Shown here one piece after another: positions 35,190-47,762 of a stretch of DNA of 64,000 nucleotides (its first letter is position 1; every line of letters starts with the position of its first letter). Position numbers and translations under genes: made by a program. This DNA is from Colletotrichum lupini (lineage: Eukaryota > Ascomycota > Sordariomycetes > Glomerellales > Glomerellaceae), in contig NC_064672.1 in the NCBI RefSeq assembly GCF_023278565.1, positions 558,001 through 622,000 of the forward strand, in the 5' to 3' direction. The notes beneath the pieces were generated by a model. That model searched no databases. It had not been told where the DNA came from and saw nothing but the letters and a program-made list of their open reading frames with translations.

Positions 35190-38167
35190 ATACTGCCCAG
35201 CACACTTTCCAAAGAAAGACGGGCAACTCATAGACAGGATTCACAGAGGCAAAAATGTCTGGGTTGGCTAGTAGGCTTGTCACCGGCCTGACAGCTCCCG
35301 CAACACAACGCAACGCAAGGCTCGTTGGCCGCTTCTCCTCGCCCACCCCGCCTGGTCGGGATCGAGGTTTCTTGTTTTAATACGCAGCACGGGGGTTTTT
35401 ACATTGTTTGGCGCGTCTAGTAGAAATGGCAAAAAAGCATTGCACTTGCTCGACTACAGACGCGCTGGCAACGGAAAGGGAGAGAAGTGCTTGTTTTGCG
35501 TACTGATGCTCAAATTGATTTGCAGGAGATGGATAGAGAGAATGGGGAGAGACAGCCGACTGTTGTCGTGCTGTAGGTGCTGCTGCTGCTGTGCTGTGTG
35601 GCGTGTCAGAATAGTTTGGCATGCGGTTGAGTGAGTGTATGTGTGTAATTGTTTGGAGGAATTTGCGTGTGACGGGACGAGGTAGCAATGGACGATACCC
35701 CCTTTTTCCTCTCGCAGGCCCAAATTTGCCAGTTCCCAACTTTTCCCGAGTCCGAGGGTCTCCATCGCCGGCGCTGTAACTTTTTGTCTTAGAAATTGAG
35801 TTGCCGTGACTGGTGATGTTGCCGTCGGCCATCACACCGTGGCTTACGAACTTACGGTCCGCGGAAGCGCTATCCGTACTTCCTCGTGGTAATTAGACTG
35901 GGCACCAGGAACCCCCGAACTGAGTCGAGAGCGTGCGGGTTCCTGATGCGATTTTCCACAATCCAGGTCCCGTAGATTTCAGGGCCCAGGCTCTGCCATG
36001 AATTCATAAATTGAGTAGTTAACCATGTCTAGACAAAGCCACGAGGTGGCCGTGGTGGCAGTGTTACGAAAGCTGCGAAATGGGTAGTGCCGCGTGCTTG
36101 CTCCGGTCTCCCGCGGGCCGGCTTGGGTTCCCTGCTAAGCAATACTAGTTAGTCTGCGAAGTAGTGGTTTCCATGGTTGACGCGGCTCGTGGAAGAGGGG
36201 GCTAAGGTTGGACTTGGTTAGTCGCCGTGAGTATCCGTAGTGTTGAAGATTGCTGTGGTCCCCTTTTTTCTCCCTCTGGTGGGCTCTCTTTCTTGTCTTT
36301 ACCATTCCTTGAGAACGGACCGAGGTTGTGGTTCGTCGTGATGAGGTGAGGTGAGGTGAGGTGGCCTGGGATATGGTGATGCGCCACGGAGGCCACGGAG
36401 GCTTTCGTCAGCGGCCTGGGCCCGGGTGGAGGTGGGATACCTAGGTTTGCTTTGCTTTGCTTTTGGCCGCTGAGTAAAGCTGTTTCCTGGTGTCATGATC
36501 CCCATCATTCGTCAGATCTCTTGCCTTCTGTCTCTTCTCAGTCTCCCCGCCTTCCGATCTACGGATACCTACGGTCCACCGAGTACATCAAAGCTGTTTG
36601 GTTTCACGGGATGCGGGCGGGCGGGCGGCACAGAAAACAACTGTAACACACAACAACATTGGCATGCCACACGGTACGGCATTCTTTTGACGCAGAAACA
36701 CTCCAATTGCTGCAGAGACATGAATCGCATCTGCCCAATCACGGGAACAGAAATTGCGCGGGACAGTGGGGGAGGGAGGGGGTGGTCGCGCAGCGCCGGG
36801 TGGAGGATTAGCTGATGGTGGATGGGTGGATTTTCTGCCTCTCTTTACTCCCCTCTTCTGTCTTCATCCCGTGGAGAATAAGTGAGAGTAAGGTGACTTC
36901 GTTCCAAGACGCGATGAAACTACAAGCTGTGTCCTGTTTTTTCTTATTTAACACGGAATTGCCGTTGAAATTTCTCAAACTAGCCGTTGGAAACATCGCA
37001 TTGGATCCTCTTTTGCTTTGACCTCGTACTTCTTTTGTTATCCACATTTCTCATCTACCGAAAGGCAATTGTCGTTCGATTCTTGCATTCCAAAGGATTG
37101 TTAGCGGGAGAAGATCTCTCTCTCGGGGTGTCTCTCCTGCTGTTCTACTCCCCTTGGGACCTTTTCGGAAGCTTATCCGGCTTAAGCTTGCTTTGATAGC
37201 AAACAAACCCAAGACCGCATTTCTCTATTCCGCCGAACCCTTTTACCTCAATCTGGATTCTGGACCAGCCGCATATTACATAGGGGAGAGTCAGGACGCG
37301 CCGACACGGTGCCAAAAACCCCCAGCTAGGGAGCTCCAGTCGGCACAGGTCTAGACAGGGCCCCATTCCTACTAGCAAGCGCAAGCGAGGCGTGCGAAGC
37401 CTGCGAGTGTTACGCAGACTGGCAGGCTTATCCAAGCTGCTCGTAACACCTCGTTTGATTTGATAACGACTAGCGTACAAACGTGAAAGAGCTGGGCCAG
37501 CGGGCTTGCGAAATCGCAGAAATCCTCGACTTAGGACAGCGAGATAAACAAACAGCTCTCGGAAAGGCCATATAAGGACGGGCAGAGGGCGGACAGTATT
37601 TAGGGCTTTTGAGGCGCCGCGCTGTTTCCTTCAGCTGAAAGATTGATTTGCCTACGTTACTGCTCCAGTTCGAGTTCAAATCAATCCATCGAGACCGAAG
37701 ACGATACAAACTACGGCTTCCTACCTTTAAGCCTACATAAGCCTACAAATCTACGCCCGCCAAAGCTCAGCTTGCATATACTAGACTCGACGCCTTCTTC
37801 TTACTTGGCCCTTTGAGTCTTTGTCAGGCAACCCGCGCCCGCGAAAACGGATTCAGCTCCAGATTTCCCGGGAATACCAAGGCCCGATCCGTTGTCTCAA
37901 TATCACAAGCTTCAAGCCGCAACAATACCTACCTGACTGGTAGAGCAACAGTAGGGGGAAACCAGTAAAAGAAAGAGATCTTGATCGAAGAGAACCAAGA
38001 CGGGACGGAAATTAGAGCAAGACGCCATCATTCTTTCACCAAGGACGGAAACACCCGGTCCTATCTGAATTCAGCTCCCCCGCGATCTACCTACCTTACT
38101 AGACGACTCTTATAACACCCCCAACCCGCAGATCCTGCCTTGTCCCCCCCCCGAAAAAGTCGACTCA
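35190..38167. other. 3-kb intergenic region
   Basis: No gene supported; short frames on both strands lack features. A GAGGT repeat is at 36343-36362 and an ACCTAGGT palindrome at 36439-36446. The right end should hold the promoter of the FAD oxidoreductase, the left the 3' untranslated region of the coiled-coil gene. Confidence 0.5.
36343..36362. repeat. GAGGT pentamer repeat
   Basis: Four exact tandem copies of GAGGT in an intergenic region. Confidence 0.85.
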
Positions 38168-39948
38168 ATGAGAATCCCTCGACTCGCAAAGATGCAGGCG
38201 GAACAGCAACAGCAATCTTCCTCCCCATCCCCGGCCGCCACGCCGCTCCCAATCCTCTACGCAGAAGACACCCCCTTCTCGGAATACTCCACCGCAGTCT
38301 GGGGCCGCGTCTTCAACGCCCGCCGCGACTTTTCCCGGCGCCCGGCCGCCGTCATCACCGCCACGCGCAAAGCCCACGTCGTCGAGGCCGTCAAGATTGC
38401 AAACGAAAAGGGGTGGCGCGTGAGCGTTCGCTCGGGGGGCCACTCGTGGGCCGCGTGGTCTGTTCGCGATGAGGCGCTGCTGATTGATTTGGGGAGTATG
38501 GGTAAAGGCGTTGCGGGCAGCGGCAACGAGGATGGCATCGCGTACGATTCCAAGACGGGCATTGTCAGTGTTGCGCCGGCGAGGACGGGGAGGGAGGTGA
38601 ATGGGTTTTTGGCCGGGCAGATTGGCGGGCCTGGGGATGATAGTATTGAGGGGATGGGCAGGTTCTTCCCTGGTGGTCATTGTCCTGATGTTGGGCTCGG
38701 TGGGTTTTTGTTGCAGGGTGGTATGGGGTGGAATTGCAAGGTGAGTTTGTTCGGCCTGGGATGTCGAATTCTTGAAAAGGGAGAAACTGACAAAAAGACA
38801 GAACTGGGGCTGGGCGTGTGAGAATATCGTCGCCATCGAGGTCGTCACGGCCGATGGACGAGAGCTCCGCTGCTCCGAGACGGAGAACGCCGACCTCTTT
38901 TGGGCCGCGCGCGGCGCCGGACCGGGTACGTGACTTCCGGCCGACTCCTTCGCCTTCCCCGACTCATCGGGGGATGGAGAAGAAAACTTGGCTAACGACT
39001 TACAATAGGCTTCCCTGCCATCGTCACCCGCTTCCACCTCCGCACCCGCCCCCTGACGGGCATGTTCCAGTCCCTCTACTTTTACTCCCTCAACCGCTTC
39101 GAGGAGATTCTGAACTGGGTGATCAAGGTGAGCCCTCTCTAATCCGTCTACGCCTCATCCTCTCCTGACATTTCACGCAACAACCACTAACGCAACAACA
39201 GATCTCCCCAAAGGCCTCCCCAGAACTCGAAATCGTCCTCCTGGCCCTCACACCGCCAGGCCAAACCACCCCGCAAATCATGGCAAACTTCCTCTCCTTC
39301 TCCGCGAACCCGGAAGCCCTCATCCCCCTCCACTCCTCCCACCCCTCCCGGCCCCTCGCCACCGTCTTCGCCACCCCGACCTCCCTCCCGCAGCAGTACG
39401 TCGACCAGGACGCCTCCAACCCGCCCGCCCACCGCTACATATCCGAAAACGCCTACGTCTCCAACGACGCCAACGTGCCCAAGGTCCTCAAGAAGGCGTT
39501 CACCGAGCTGCCCACGCCGCAGTCGTTTGCGCTGTACTTCTCCATGAATCCTTGCTCTCGGCGCGCGCAGCAGGCTGCCGGCGAGACGCCGTTGTCGTCC
39601 AACGGCACCGGCAACGGCGCGGCAAAGACCATGCCCGACATGGCGCTCAGCATGCAGTCGGACCACTACTTCGCCCTCTACACAGTCTACCCGGACGCCG
39701 AGGACGACGAGCGGTGCCAGGGCTGGGTGAGCGACATCATGGCCGGCGTCGAGAGGCACGCGGCGGGCTCGTATCTCGGTGACGCCGACTTCCGGCACCG
39801 CAGGACAAAGTTCTGGGGCGACGAGCAGGGCAAGAGGCTGATGGACGTGCGCAAGGTGTGGGATCCCAAGGGGCGGATCGCGGGGTACTTGGATACCGAG
39901 GATGAGAGCGGAGTGGAAGGGTTGAAGAATGAGTTTGAGTGGGCTTGA
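38168..39948 (+). CDS. FAD-linked oxidoreductase, berberine-bridge/GOOX type
   Basis: Four exons (38168-38740, 38802-38925, 39009-39127, 39202-39948) with introns of 61, 83 and 74 nt give 520 residues. The FAD-binding PCMH domain has RSGGHSW with His92, the usual 8-alpha histidyl-FAD site, and [10 protein letters not shown] with Cys172, at the position that gives a second (6-S-cysteinyl) link in bicovalent family members. The C-terminal BBE domain shows the typical YLGDADF....[18 protein letters not shown] pattern. These enzymes oxidise alcohols, sugars or alkaloid- and polyketide-type substrates using O2. No signal peptide is seen, which favours an intracellular, secondary-metabolic role over a secreted sugar oxidase. 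It faces a P450 gene tail to tail, 426 bases away. An ATG at 38192 is an alternative start. Confidence 0.9.
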
Positions 39949-40374
39949 GTGAGCCCGGTTCTCAGACTCTCTTTTCTTCTTGTTATTGGTGTTTGTTTTT
40001 CTTCTTTTTTGCTTGGGCGTCGAGATGGATGCATATATACCTGTTGCCGAAAGATATCCTGTTCGAAGATTGCATTTACCTAAAAGGAGGAGGGGCCTAT
40101 CAGATGCGAAATGGTGTATATAAAGACGTGGAAGAAGGGAGTTGGGTTAGGTCTCCGCTGCTTGTTCTCAGTAGAACAAGACCTGTTGCCGAAATACATC
40201 CTGTAAAAAAATCTCACGAAATGATGCAGATACAGGTGCATGTCAGAAATAATATGGTATAAACAATTTCTGATTTTTTTTTGGTTTTTGATATATGTAC
40301 TTCTATAGTGTTCATCCACGTCATCAATCTCGTCAACAACCATGGTCCATCTACAACAACTCCTCATGTAGTCT
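39949..40374. other. Shared 3' region of convergent FAD oxidase and P450 genes
   Basis: 426 bases between two convergent stop codons, AT-richer than the flanking genes. It should hold both 3' untranslated regions. No gene seen. Confidence 0.55.
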
Positions 40375-42183
40375 CTATGACTCAACCTTCTCGTTGGCAC
40401 TGTCTTTGGTAATGATATCCCTCCTGGAAAACTTGGCCTGGAAGTTGTTCTGCTTGACGAACCACGCGTTGACCAGCTCCCACTCTTGGCTCGGGTCCTT
40501 GAAGGAGATCTAGTCATTGTCAGTATCGGCAGTCCTCTCTTTACAACAGCAAAGTGTTGCAAACTTACGTCGAATCTCCTGAGCAAGCTCGGAATGACCT
40601 TGTAAATCTCCAACAGACTAATGTTCTTTCCGATACACGTCCGGCTGCCCATGCCGAACTGGAACATGTGCCCGTTCATCTCCTTGATCCTCTTCTCCTC
40701 CGCCGCGGCATCCTTGCCCTCCTCCGGCAACCAACGCTCTGGGCGGTAGGTGTCGACATCCTCACCCCAAATCTCTGGTCGGCGGTGAATAATCCACGCG
40801 CTACAGCCCACAATCGTGCCGCCCTTGACAAAGTGGCCCGCAATCTCGGCGCCCTGGTCAGGGACGATGCGCTCCAGCGGCAGACCGGCGGCCGGGTGCA
40901 TGCGGAAGGCCTCCTTGACACATGCATCGAGATACACGAGCTTCTGGGCCTCAGTCCACGTCACCAGTCCCGTCTCGTTATCACTGAAGCCGCCCTCCCG
41001 CGCAAACGTATCCAGCTCGTCCCTCAACCGCGTCAGCGCCGTCGGAGTCCGGAGAAGGTAGTAGAAGACGGCAGCCAGGCTGATGGCGGTGGTCTCGGAG
41101 CCGGCAAAGGCCATGCTGACGGCCATGGTCTGGACGAGGATGTCGGACATGAACTCGGGACGGGCCTCGCGCGCGGCCAGGAACTTGGAGAGGAGGTCGG
41201 GCTGCTCGGCGAGCTTCTTGCCCGAGGTGACGGGGAGGAGGGGTTCCTTGCCGTCGAGCTCGGGGAGGCGCTCGGCCATGCGGTCGCGGGCGAAGCGGGC
41301 TACGGGGAAGGTGGCGTCGATGAAGCCCCATTGGGAGAGCTTCAGGTAGATTGGGTTCTTGAGGAGCAGGAGATCGAGGAAGGGGATTTGGCCAATCTTC
41401 GGACATGTTAGCTAGTTGTCTTGGAGTAGCTCCAGTGATACTCTGGATGGACTTACCGGTGCGACATAGAGGAACAGCTTGCCCAGGTAGGCCACAATTC
41501 CATCAATGTCCTCATTCTTCTCGATGAAGCCGTGGCGCTTGCTGTAGGTGATCTCTCCAATGACGTCGAATGCGTAGAACTGCAACCACGTGGTGAAGTC
41601 ACATCCCTCGGGGTTTCCAGCAAACAGCTTCTCCGTCTGAGAGAGGAAGAGCTTCGTCGTGTTGTCGACAAAGGGTTCATACTGGACCAAGGCAGACATG
41701 GAGAAGGCCGAGTTGACGCAACGGCGGAACTGAGAGTGGAAGTCATTGTTTGTCGTGCTAAAAAGGGACTCGAGCCTGAAGCCCTTGGCAATAGACTGTT
41801 GGACGATGTAAAAGTCGGACTAAGACGGTTAGTTGCTGTAGATGTTGTGAAGATAACCATATGGACTCTACCTTTACGAAGCCCTTGTTCAGGCCGTAGA
41901 TGCTCTTCAAAGCAGCTGGGTCGGCAAAGGAGAGAGTGTTGGGGCCGAGACGGACGACGTCACCATATTTTGCGTGCAACTTTTGATGTGTAACCTCTGG
42001 ACGGCAACCCTTTACATCGAAGAAGCGCCACCAGTCTGTCAATGAGGCCAGGAAGGGTCCTGGGTACTTGTTGAGGCCATTGTTATAGCGGTTCTTCACC
42101 AGCCAGGCTACAATAAGTGACAGGCCTATTGAGAGCCAGTGCTGTGCGAACGTCTCTAGTATCGTTTCTGTAATGCCGTGCAT
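40375..42183 (-). CDS. Cytochrome P450, pisatin-demethylase-like
   Basis: Four exons (42183-41872, 41819-41457, 41396-40569, 40509-40375) with introns of 52, 60 and 59 nt, all phase 0, give 545 residues. An N-terminal membrane anchor lies at about residues 17-29. The I-helix AGSETT (323-328), EAFR (387-390), YRPERW (about 442-447) and heme loop FGMGSRTCIG with Cys479 are all intact. The N-terminal KYGDVVRLGPNTLSFADPAALKSIYG pattern is the one seen in fungal pisatin-demethylase-like P450s, many of which hydroxylate or demethylate plant phenolics or act in secondary-metabolite clusters. An ER-bound monooxygenase needing P450 reductase is expected. The substrate is not known. The frame is open upstream to 42267, but the ATG at 42183 fits the anchor better. 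Confidence 0.93.
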
Positions 42184-44206
42184 CTTGACTGAGGTTGTGT
42201 TGTCATGAGACGGAGCTTGGCCGTTGAGTATGACAAAACGCAGCGAGAAAGGTCTTGGTGGCGGCACCCTCGGTATAAGAAGACTGTAAGGTAAACCTCC
42301 AAGCGGGTGGATCCAAGTAGATGTAGCCGGGCGTGAAATGGAATTCCCGATTCAGGTACCGAAGTGCAATTTACCCAGTTTCTATGTTGGGATGTATCGA
42401 CCGGATCCTATGGGGCATACAGGAAGAGGTATGCGAGGGGGCATGCCGTATGGTCGACGTGCAGGTCCTGCGGACTGTGCCTCGGCGGGGTGGAGTCAAG
42501 GAGGAACAGGCGTCACGTCGAGATGGCAGATGCGCTTAGCTTTTTCGTGTTATGTGTGTGTGTGTGTCTGGTTTTGGGGCGGCAGGTCGGCAAGTAAATT
42601 ATTGGGAACCTCTCGGCGATCTATGGGCACCGCCAGTAATGTAGCCAAGACGAGACGGCACCGCGTAACTGCAAGGTAGGACGAAGCTCGGAGAGTAGTG
42701 TGTGGAGGGGGGAAGGGAATGGGGGCAACTGAGAAGAGCCTAGGAGGATGGCTAGGAGCTTGAGAAGGTTTCCAACCCTTGACGAGGTATCCTCTGCCTA
42801 CGGATACCTAGTGTCTGACTATGAATACCTTAGTCTCCACGGCCGAGGGGAAGAACGTTGGACATTCGGCGCAGAGTCTCGTGCGAGATGAGACAAGACA
42901 AGACAAGAGGGCGGGAACAGAATAAAGTTAGAATTTCGCAAGGGTGTTTGCGCTTCTGGGATATGGGTTGGGGGACTGGCGGATCCGAAGTGGAAAAAAT
43001 GTGGAAAAATTGGAGAGAACCTAGGAACTCGGGGGAGACAAGAAGGCGGTAATGGTAGGCGCCGTGCCGAAGGGTGAGGCGGCGGCGAGAGAGGGAAAGG
43101 TGTCACAGACTCGCTGTTGCAAGATAAAGCCACACGGAAGAGGCTGGAAGAACACGAAGATGAGTGAGGATAGTCGACGCCGAGAGGTGCCGTTCGGGGT
43201 GACCAGGACTAGGACTGTACCAACCGTCCGGCGTTCAAGGCCACGCGATTTCGGAAGACGAAGACGTTGACGATTACACTCATCACTAATCGTGGTGTAC
43301 TAGAATCGTGTGCTAAAACAGTAGCTCGGTAGACGGGTCGTTGGCTGGTCGTTTGAGGATGGAGCGAGTCGTCCGGTCCAACAAGAGAGCAGAAGTCGGA
43401 CAGTGTGACAAGTCCAAGAGGGAGGCAAACATCAGCAGAGAGTGTGGCCCCAAAGGCGCCGGCGTCTGTTTCCAGAGCCGTAGCCGTGGCCGTATACTAG
43501 AGGTTAGACGGAAAGAAGCAGCCCATCGAATCGCCCCCAGACGACCAGAGGAAATCAAGACTTCAGACTTCAAGATACGCGGACGGGGTACTTTGTACAG
43601 GTGGGAGCCCCCAACGTCATGTCCTGGGAAAGAGAGAAGACGAGAGCAAATGGAATGCCACACCTTACGCAGCAAGCTCTTCGACGCTAGCTCGGGTCTC
43701 AGGTACCGCAGCTTGCGGTGGCCACTCAGAGGCTCGCAGAATGACACCGGCGGGATGTTCTGGTGTGAGTGGTACAGCATGTTCAGCTCCCACTTTGCGC
43801 GCGAGGGATTTCCAGCCAAGTCATGAGAGATCCTGGGGTAGGAGCCTGTAGGCTGTAGCCTGTAGGGGTGAGGGACCCTAGTTCAAGCCCGCCGTCCGTC
43901 GTCTTTGGTTCCTATGGTGAGAGAGAGTGTGTGTGACCGCTGCCGAAGGGACCGAGCCGGATGATGCTCTGAGCAATGAGTCGCGGCAGGTCGTCGCTGT
44001 CATTGTCATCATTCATGTTGCGCCATCATGGTCCTCCTCCACCGGGGGGTCGCACTCGCAGCGAGACAGATCAGCTGTCAACCAGAGCTGGAATGAGGGG
44101 CTCGATTGCCTGCCGAAGCAGCCTCAACGTCAACGCTCGTGTTGGCAAGGACACGGACACCCACAAGACAGAATGAGGTTTGCGAGGAAGAGTTACCGCC
44201 AAAGCA

Positions 44207-44220
44207 CCCCCCCCCCCCCC
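44207..44220. repeat. C14 homopolymer
   Basis: Fourteen consecutive C residues in the gene-poor region; a likely site of sequencing or assembly length error. Confidence 0.9.
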
Positions 44221-44617
44221 AGCCCAGATGGAGGTGATGGAGGGGTGGTGGACACCATGGTCAGGATGCTGAAGGTTAGTCATGAGTGATGGAATCTTCG
44301 GCAGATGCATTTCTCATATTTCTGTCGAGAACTCGAGGGCCCTCGTCCCAAGTGCGGGCACTCGCCTAACCATACCTTACTGCTCACTGAAAGCGTTGGC
44401 CCCGAGGATACGATCCTGATCGAGAACAGAGAGCGCTGATTCGGGTTATCCGAGGCTTGGCTGGAGTCGTATGATATCCAGACGCATTACTGCCGCATCA
44501 GAACGAACCCCGCGAGACTCGAGAGACAAGGCACGTCGGAGGCGGAAGAGGTGCAGGAGAGAGCTATGCAGAAACGGGAAGATGGAGCCGCCTCCCCCAT
44601 GTCTGCTTTCGATGCTC

Positions 44618-44630
44618 TACGGAGTACATA
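44618..44630 (-). promoter_or_regulatory. Copy of the GTACTCCGTA motif (TATGTACTCCGTA form)
   Basis: The minus strand reads TATGTACTCCGTA, a 13-mer shared exactly with 56973-56985. No gene start lies close by. Confidence 0.45.
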
Positions 44631-46647
44631 GTCAATTGCTCGACCGACTGCTCAGTGCTCCAGGCTCCGGAGCACTCCCCAAGGCATCCCGTTAGCTGCA
44701 AGTTGCAGCATTCTGTCGGCGGTAAGCTGCGCAACTCTCAAGACATCGGGCGGCGCGCCGACCCACCGTTGGGGTACCTTATCTGCGGGGGAGGGGCCCC
44801 GTAGGATGCTGGAAACAGGCATGACATGGCCAAGGCATCTGGTGGGGGGCACGGCAGTTGTAAATGCGCTCACTTGCTCTGTCAGGCTCTCTCCCTCTCT
44901 CTCTTTCACTGTGAGTCTCACTCTCACTCTCATTCTCAGTCTCACTCATGGCTGCTGTTTCAAGAACCCACAGTCTCGATCTTGGTCTTGTTTTGGGTCT
45001 GGACAGCCTCAAGCAAATACAGTAGAGCCATACTCTCCCCAATTAGAAGTCCTTTGTTCACAAATCCTCGGCCTACCAGACCATGATACCGACCCATTCT
45101 TGCTATCCATACATAGGAAATATGTCCAGTCCCCTTTGTCAACGTGTCTCACTCCTTTGGCTCGCCGACATCGCCGAGACGGGCGAAAGAACAAGAAATG
45201 TTTGCCTTCATTACTGATCATGAACTCATAATTCCATAGCAGTCAGAGACATCCAAGCTCGACTTCGATCCGACTTTCATTTGCCGACTTTCTGGCCCGG
45301 AGTCCATCCCAACTCCCGTAGTCCAAGACATCACAGGGCTCCACGTATGGGGTTGATCCATGGAGAACCCCTTCCCTACCAACGCAGTAGCCTTCTTGGT
45401 CCCTGACGCAGCGTCGCTTGGAATGAGACGTGATTGGTGCCGGGGCGACGGTCAAACGCTTTCGGCCCCGAAAGGAGGGAGAGACAGGCGCCGGACCCTC
45501 CCCTTCATGCCATGATACCTTGTTTTCACCGCAGACACGGAGCCTTCACAAGCACGAGCTTGTGGAAACGACATGCTCGTATGGACACTCCCTAGCGAAG
45601 CGAACGGCACAGTTGCGATCTTCGTACGCGTATGAGCCTTTCTCCAAGCTTCGGCCTCGGCGCCCATTAATCCTCCGCCCCCCGAATAGCCCGGCTTCTC
45701 TCGGCCCTCTCATCGGCCCTCTCGTCGGAGTCTCCTGTACTCATCCAGCAGTTCTGGAACCTCCTCCCCCAACCACGCGCCGCATACCCGCTCCCGCCCC
45801 GGACACCTGGCTTCACTGACAACTCAAGGGTTCCCCGCACATGCATCGCCCAGTGACGCCTTACCGCCGCAAGGATTAGGTACCATAAGTGCATAGTAGC
45901 CGAGGGATGGCACATTGTATTATCTGAGATGTGGTTGGGTTACAGCACATGAGCTTGACGTCTTGTTGCTCCTTCGAACAGTGTCGCAAAAAGAAAGTTC
46001 TTGCCCGTTTGTGCAGATTTTAGGCGTTCCCAGTCAGGAACGACCCGGCGGAAGAACTCCAAAATGGTACAAAACACTACAAACAGTGCATATTTACATC
46101 ACACCGAGTGAAGATACTTGTTACACCAAAGAGTGGAAAACCAACCCAGAGTTGGACTGTTTTACCGCCCAGTTCTAGACTGTCAGACTGAAGCTGGAAC
46201 AGAAGTTAGAAACAATAACTACAGGCCTCAGTACTGTACACTAACCAGTGACTCAACCCGGTTCTAAAACAAGTAGCCTCGAGATTCAGTTTTCCTCGGC
46301 AAATGATCCGGCCAGCTCTGTTGATCGCTCCAAAGCCCAAAAGCCAAAAATAGGGCCGTCGTCTGGATCCAACTTCCCCTACCGTGTTAGCACAGTAGAC
46401 CAACCTTCCATCTCACGTGTCGAAGGCCGAAAGAACCGCACGCTTGTGCGCCGTCGCGCCGCCCTAAATGCTACCCCAGTGGCCTATGCCATCGTTCGCG
46501 AGGGAAAGTCACCGGTTCGGCGGTTCATAGTAAAACAGATCATGTATTCCATAGTGTCTCTAGTGTTAAGGAATTCGAATCTCCTAGTTCAAGGGCTCAT
46601 GAATGAGGAATGTCTCTTGGATGTTAGCGAGCTGAACTATTCCCTTG

Positions 46648-46671
46648 TTTTTTTTTTTAAAAAAAAAAAAA
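46648..46671. repeat. T11A13 run
   Basis: Eleven T followed by thirteen A, a perfect dyad that could form a hairpin; it interrupts the 46248-46805 open frame, arguing against that frame being coding. Confidence 0.85.
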
Positions 46672-47762
46672 CTCCAGCTCGTTACTCTCACTCGCTCCAA
46701 GTAAGTCAAGCGATTTCTCGCTCTCCGAATCGAAACCAGACACATCTCTCAATGTCTAATCTCACTATACGAGGAAGAGAGACCGAGAAGGCTGTCTGCA
46801 GTTGACAATTACTTCTCAGTGAGACATCGCCAAACCCTTCCAGGGACCAACCCTCATCCTCCATCTCCCGCTCTTTCAAATCCTCCTCCCAAAAACCATC
46901 TGCCGAAGGCCCCACGGCCAGCGCACCCCAGTCGTGCCCCCATCCTCCCAAAAGCCCCAACCAACGGGCCCCAGTGTCACGGCGTCGCCTTACGTGGCTT
47001 ATCAGCCCCCCCGAAGCCAAAATCTTCGGCAGATGTTTTTGCGCGTGTTCTGGCGGCCGCCGCATCCAGAGGAGCCTGAGGAGGAGGTTCCAGAGGTTCA
47101 GGAGCTATGGGCGCCTTTCCTCTCCTTCTCAATCCCGTCTCCTGCTCCTCACTGTGTAGGTTATGGCGATTGTTTCCCACGCCCCCTTGCGCCGGCCGTC
47201 CGTTTCCTTTGCCCGGCCCCCCAGCCCAATGACACGAACAGGTGGGATCGGATCGGAGGTGCCCACGTGGGAAGAAGAGGGAATCGACACTACACAGACT
47301 ACACTGTGGCCGCTCACCTATGCCGTTTCCGGATCCTGCTATAGCCCTTTCTAACTCCGTGCTAAGAAGACACAACCTCACGGCGTCATTTTGACGTCGT
47401 ATCGTGATATCGTCTCTCCATGGTCAAATCTTCCAGCAGAGCCTTCGTGTCAAAATTGCTGCTGTTCTGACCGGTGATTGGGGCATGATTCATGCTCTTC
47501 GCTAATTGCAACCGCATAGAGGAAACGGTTTGGTAATAATTGGCATCATCCGAAACGCTGATTGCGAGTCATCACCGCTGATGACGCGTGAGGTGAGGTA
47601 GTAGGCGAAACCCTGCGCGCAGACATGATTGAACTTGATAAATCGAGGCTTTCTCATATGCCCGGAATAATGATATTGAGACGCTCGCTAGGAATGTGTG
47701 GGTATCCTCAAAAGACAATAAACTCGCAGCTAGTGTATCTCAACAAGTCGGCACTTCTCAGC

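Larger units (their letters stand above)
42184..47762. other. 5.6-kb gene-poor region
   Basis: The longest stretch without a supportable gene. Open frames exist on both strands, the longest 185 codons (46248-46805) and 168 codons (43313-43819), but they overlap other frames and show no domains, signal peptide or helices. Landmarks are a GTACTCCGTA-type motif (44618-44627), a C14 run (44207-44220), a pyrimidine-rich CTCACT stretch near 44880-44945, and a T11A13 run (46648-46671). It may hold non-coding RNAs or decayed genes; I cannot show either. Confidence 0.45.

Noticed and set aside
40554..41411. 285-codon plus-strand frame antisense to the P450
   Set aside because: Antisense shadow; the minus strand has intact P450 motifs and splice sites.
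43313..43826. Two overlapping open frames (168 codons minus, 161 codons plus)
   Set aside because: Both strands are open over the same bases and neither shows domains, membrane helices or splice context.
46572..46605. Possible tRNA T-arm around GGAATTCGAATCTCC
   Set aside because: The closing G-C pair of the T-stem is missing and no acceptor or anticodon stem could be built around it.
46248..46805. 185-codon plus-strand frame in the gene-poor region
   Set aside because: It reads through a T11A13 run and has no recognisable features, so chance is more likely.
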